NCBI GenBank assembly: GCA_032358255.1
Contig: JAULBX010011099.1
Span: 372,001 to 436,000, forward strand
From: Heterotrichella gracilis
Lineage: Eukaryota; Sar; Xanthophyceae; Tribonematales; Xanthonemataceae
Reading direction: 5' to 3'
DNA length: 64,000 nucleotides
The position numbers were made by a program, and so were the translations under genes. The first letter of the stretch is position 1. The number at the start of each line of letters is the position of its first letter. Shown here piece by piece: positions 63,691 to 64,000 of the stretch. The notes beneath the pieces were generated by a model. That model was not told the origin of the DNA and searched no databases. It worked only from the letters and a program-made list of their open reading frames with translations.

Positions 63691-64000
63691 TTAATTTTTA
63701 TTAAACTTTATTTTATTTAGTTGTTCCCAAATGGGATTTCCCGGTTCTGATTCCCCTTCGGTGTCAGAAGCCAGATTACTTAATTTATCCAGCATTTCAG
63801 TGTCACACTTAAAACTCTCTTTATCAAGTTCGCATGGTACACGTCTAGCAGGTATAGCTAAGATAATATATTCGTATAAATAGTGTGAAACATCAAATTC
63901 ATCCTGCCCTTCTGGAATCACCAAAATCTCATCGGTGCTTTCTTCCGGATTACCGTGCTTGATCACCAAGTCTCCCTCGGCTTCAATCGGATAATCAAAG
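63691..64000 (-). CDS. DUF177 (YceD-like) protein, 5' end cut by the window
   Basis: The visible C-terminal 102 residues begin [16 protein letters not shown] at the right edge and contain [21 protein letters not shown], the conserved DUF177 block with its cysteine. Family members are linked to 23S rRNA handling and almost always precede rpmF. The start lies beyond 64000. Confidence 0.88.
   Translation of the reverse strand, partial: FDYPIEAEGDLVIKHGNPEESTDEILVIPEGQDEFDVSHYLYEYIILAIPARRVPCELDKESFKCDTEMLDKLSNLASDTEGESEPGNPIWEQLNKIKFNKN

Overview
The window comes from the chromosome of a low-GC member of the Bacteroidota. The main reasons are three PorP/SprF proteins and two secreted proteins with type IX secretion (T9SS) C-terminal sorting domains, several families largely confined to the phylum (DUF4271, DUF5606, DUF5777, IPExxxVDY, the long urocanate hydratase), a bTHX ribosomal protein, promoters of the TTTG / TAnnTTTG type, weak Shine-Dalgarno sequences, and an ATP synthase operon that lacks the beta and epsilon genes. 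Genus and family cannot be resolved from this sequence. I saw no rRNA, tRNA, CRISPR array, insertion sequence, prophage or plasmid module.

Layout. 1-8.3 kb: HU, a TPR protein, a 29-residue COX24-like protein and RNase G read leftward; mutY, yceI, DUF5777, DUF4271 and hemD read rightward; rnpA reads back against hemD. 8.4-16.2 kb: bTHX and two small genes, then a leftward block acpP-fabF-rnc-IPExxxVDY-pdxH-formimidoylglutamase-TlpA-ribE. 16.3-21.3 kb: rimP-nusA-infB, ending in a hairpin-rich 3' region and a terminator. 21.3-30.5 kb is more accessory: a 125-bp tandem repeat, a TsdA-like dihaem cytochrome, a T9SS-sorted protein, an orphan ABC-2 permease, a double-domain D-Ala-D-Ala ligase-like protein, a phosphoesterase, and a YdeI-like gene whose 5' end is present three times. 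30.5-35.3 kb: ahcY, then a rightward operon of phosphopantetheinyl transferase, an archaeal-type prenylglyceryl phosphate synthase, a ThiE-like protein, PnuC and a NadR-type kinase. 36.2-41.4 kb: atpB-E-F-H-A-G. 41.5-50.2 kb: desaturase, an ECF sigma-photolyase pair, lysS with a duplicated 3' end, a lipoprotein, a Kelch protein, DUF5606 and aminopeptidase P. 50.5-53.5 kb: three tandem PorP/SprF genes. 53.6-64 kb: a dipeptidyl-peptidase-like protein, hutU, small redox genes, and the DUF177-rpmF-plsX-fabH block with a sensor kinase inserted in it.

Most of the window is housekeeping: translation (rimP, nusA, infB, lysS, rnpA, bTHX, rpmF), fatty acid synthesis (acpP, fabF, fabH, plsX, a desaturase), energy (F0F1) and cofactors (hemD, ribE, pdxH, NAD salvage). 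Two histidine-degradation genes (formimidoylglutamase and hutU) lie about 45 kb apart. No clear-cut new multi-gene system is visible. The most unusual items are the structured 3' region of infB, the duplicated gene ends at the YdeI-like gene and lysS, the PorP triplet, the double ATP-grasp ligase, and two genes (rnpA and the kinase) whose conserved N-termini lie upstream of any standard start codon.
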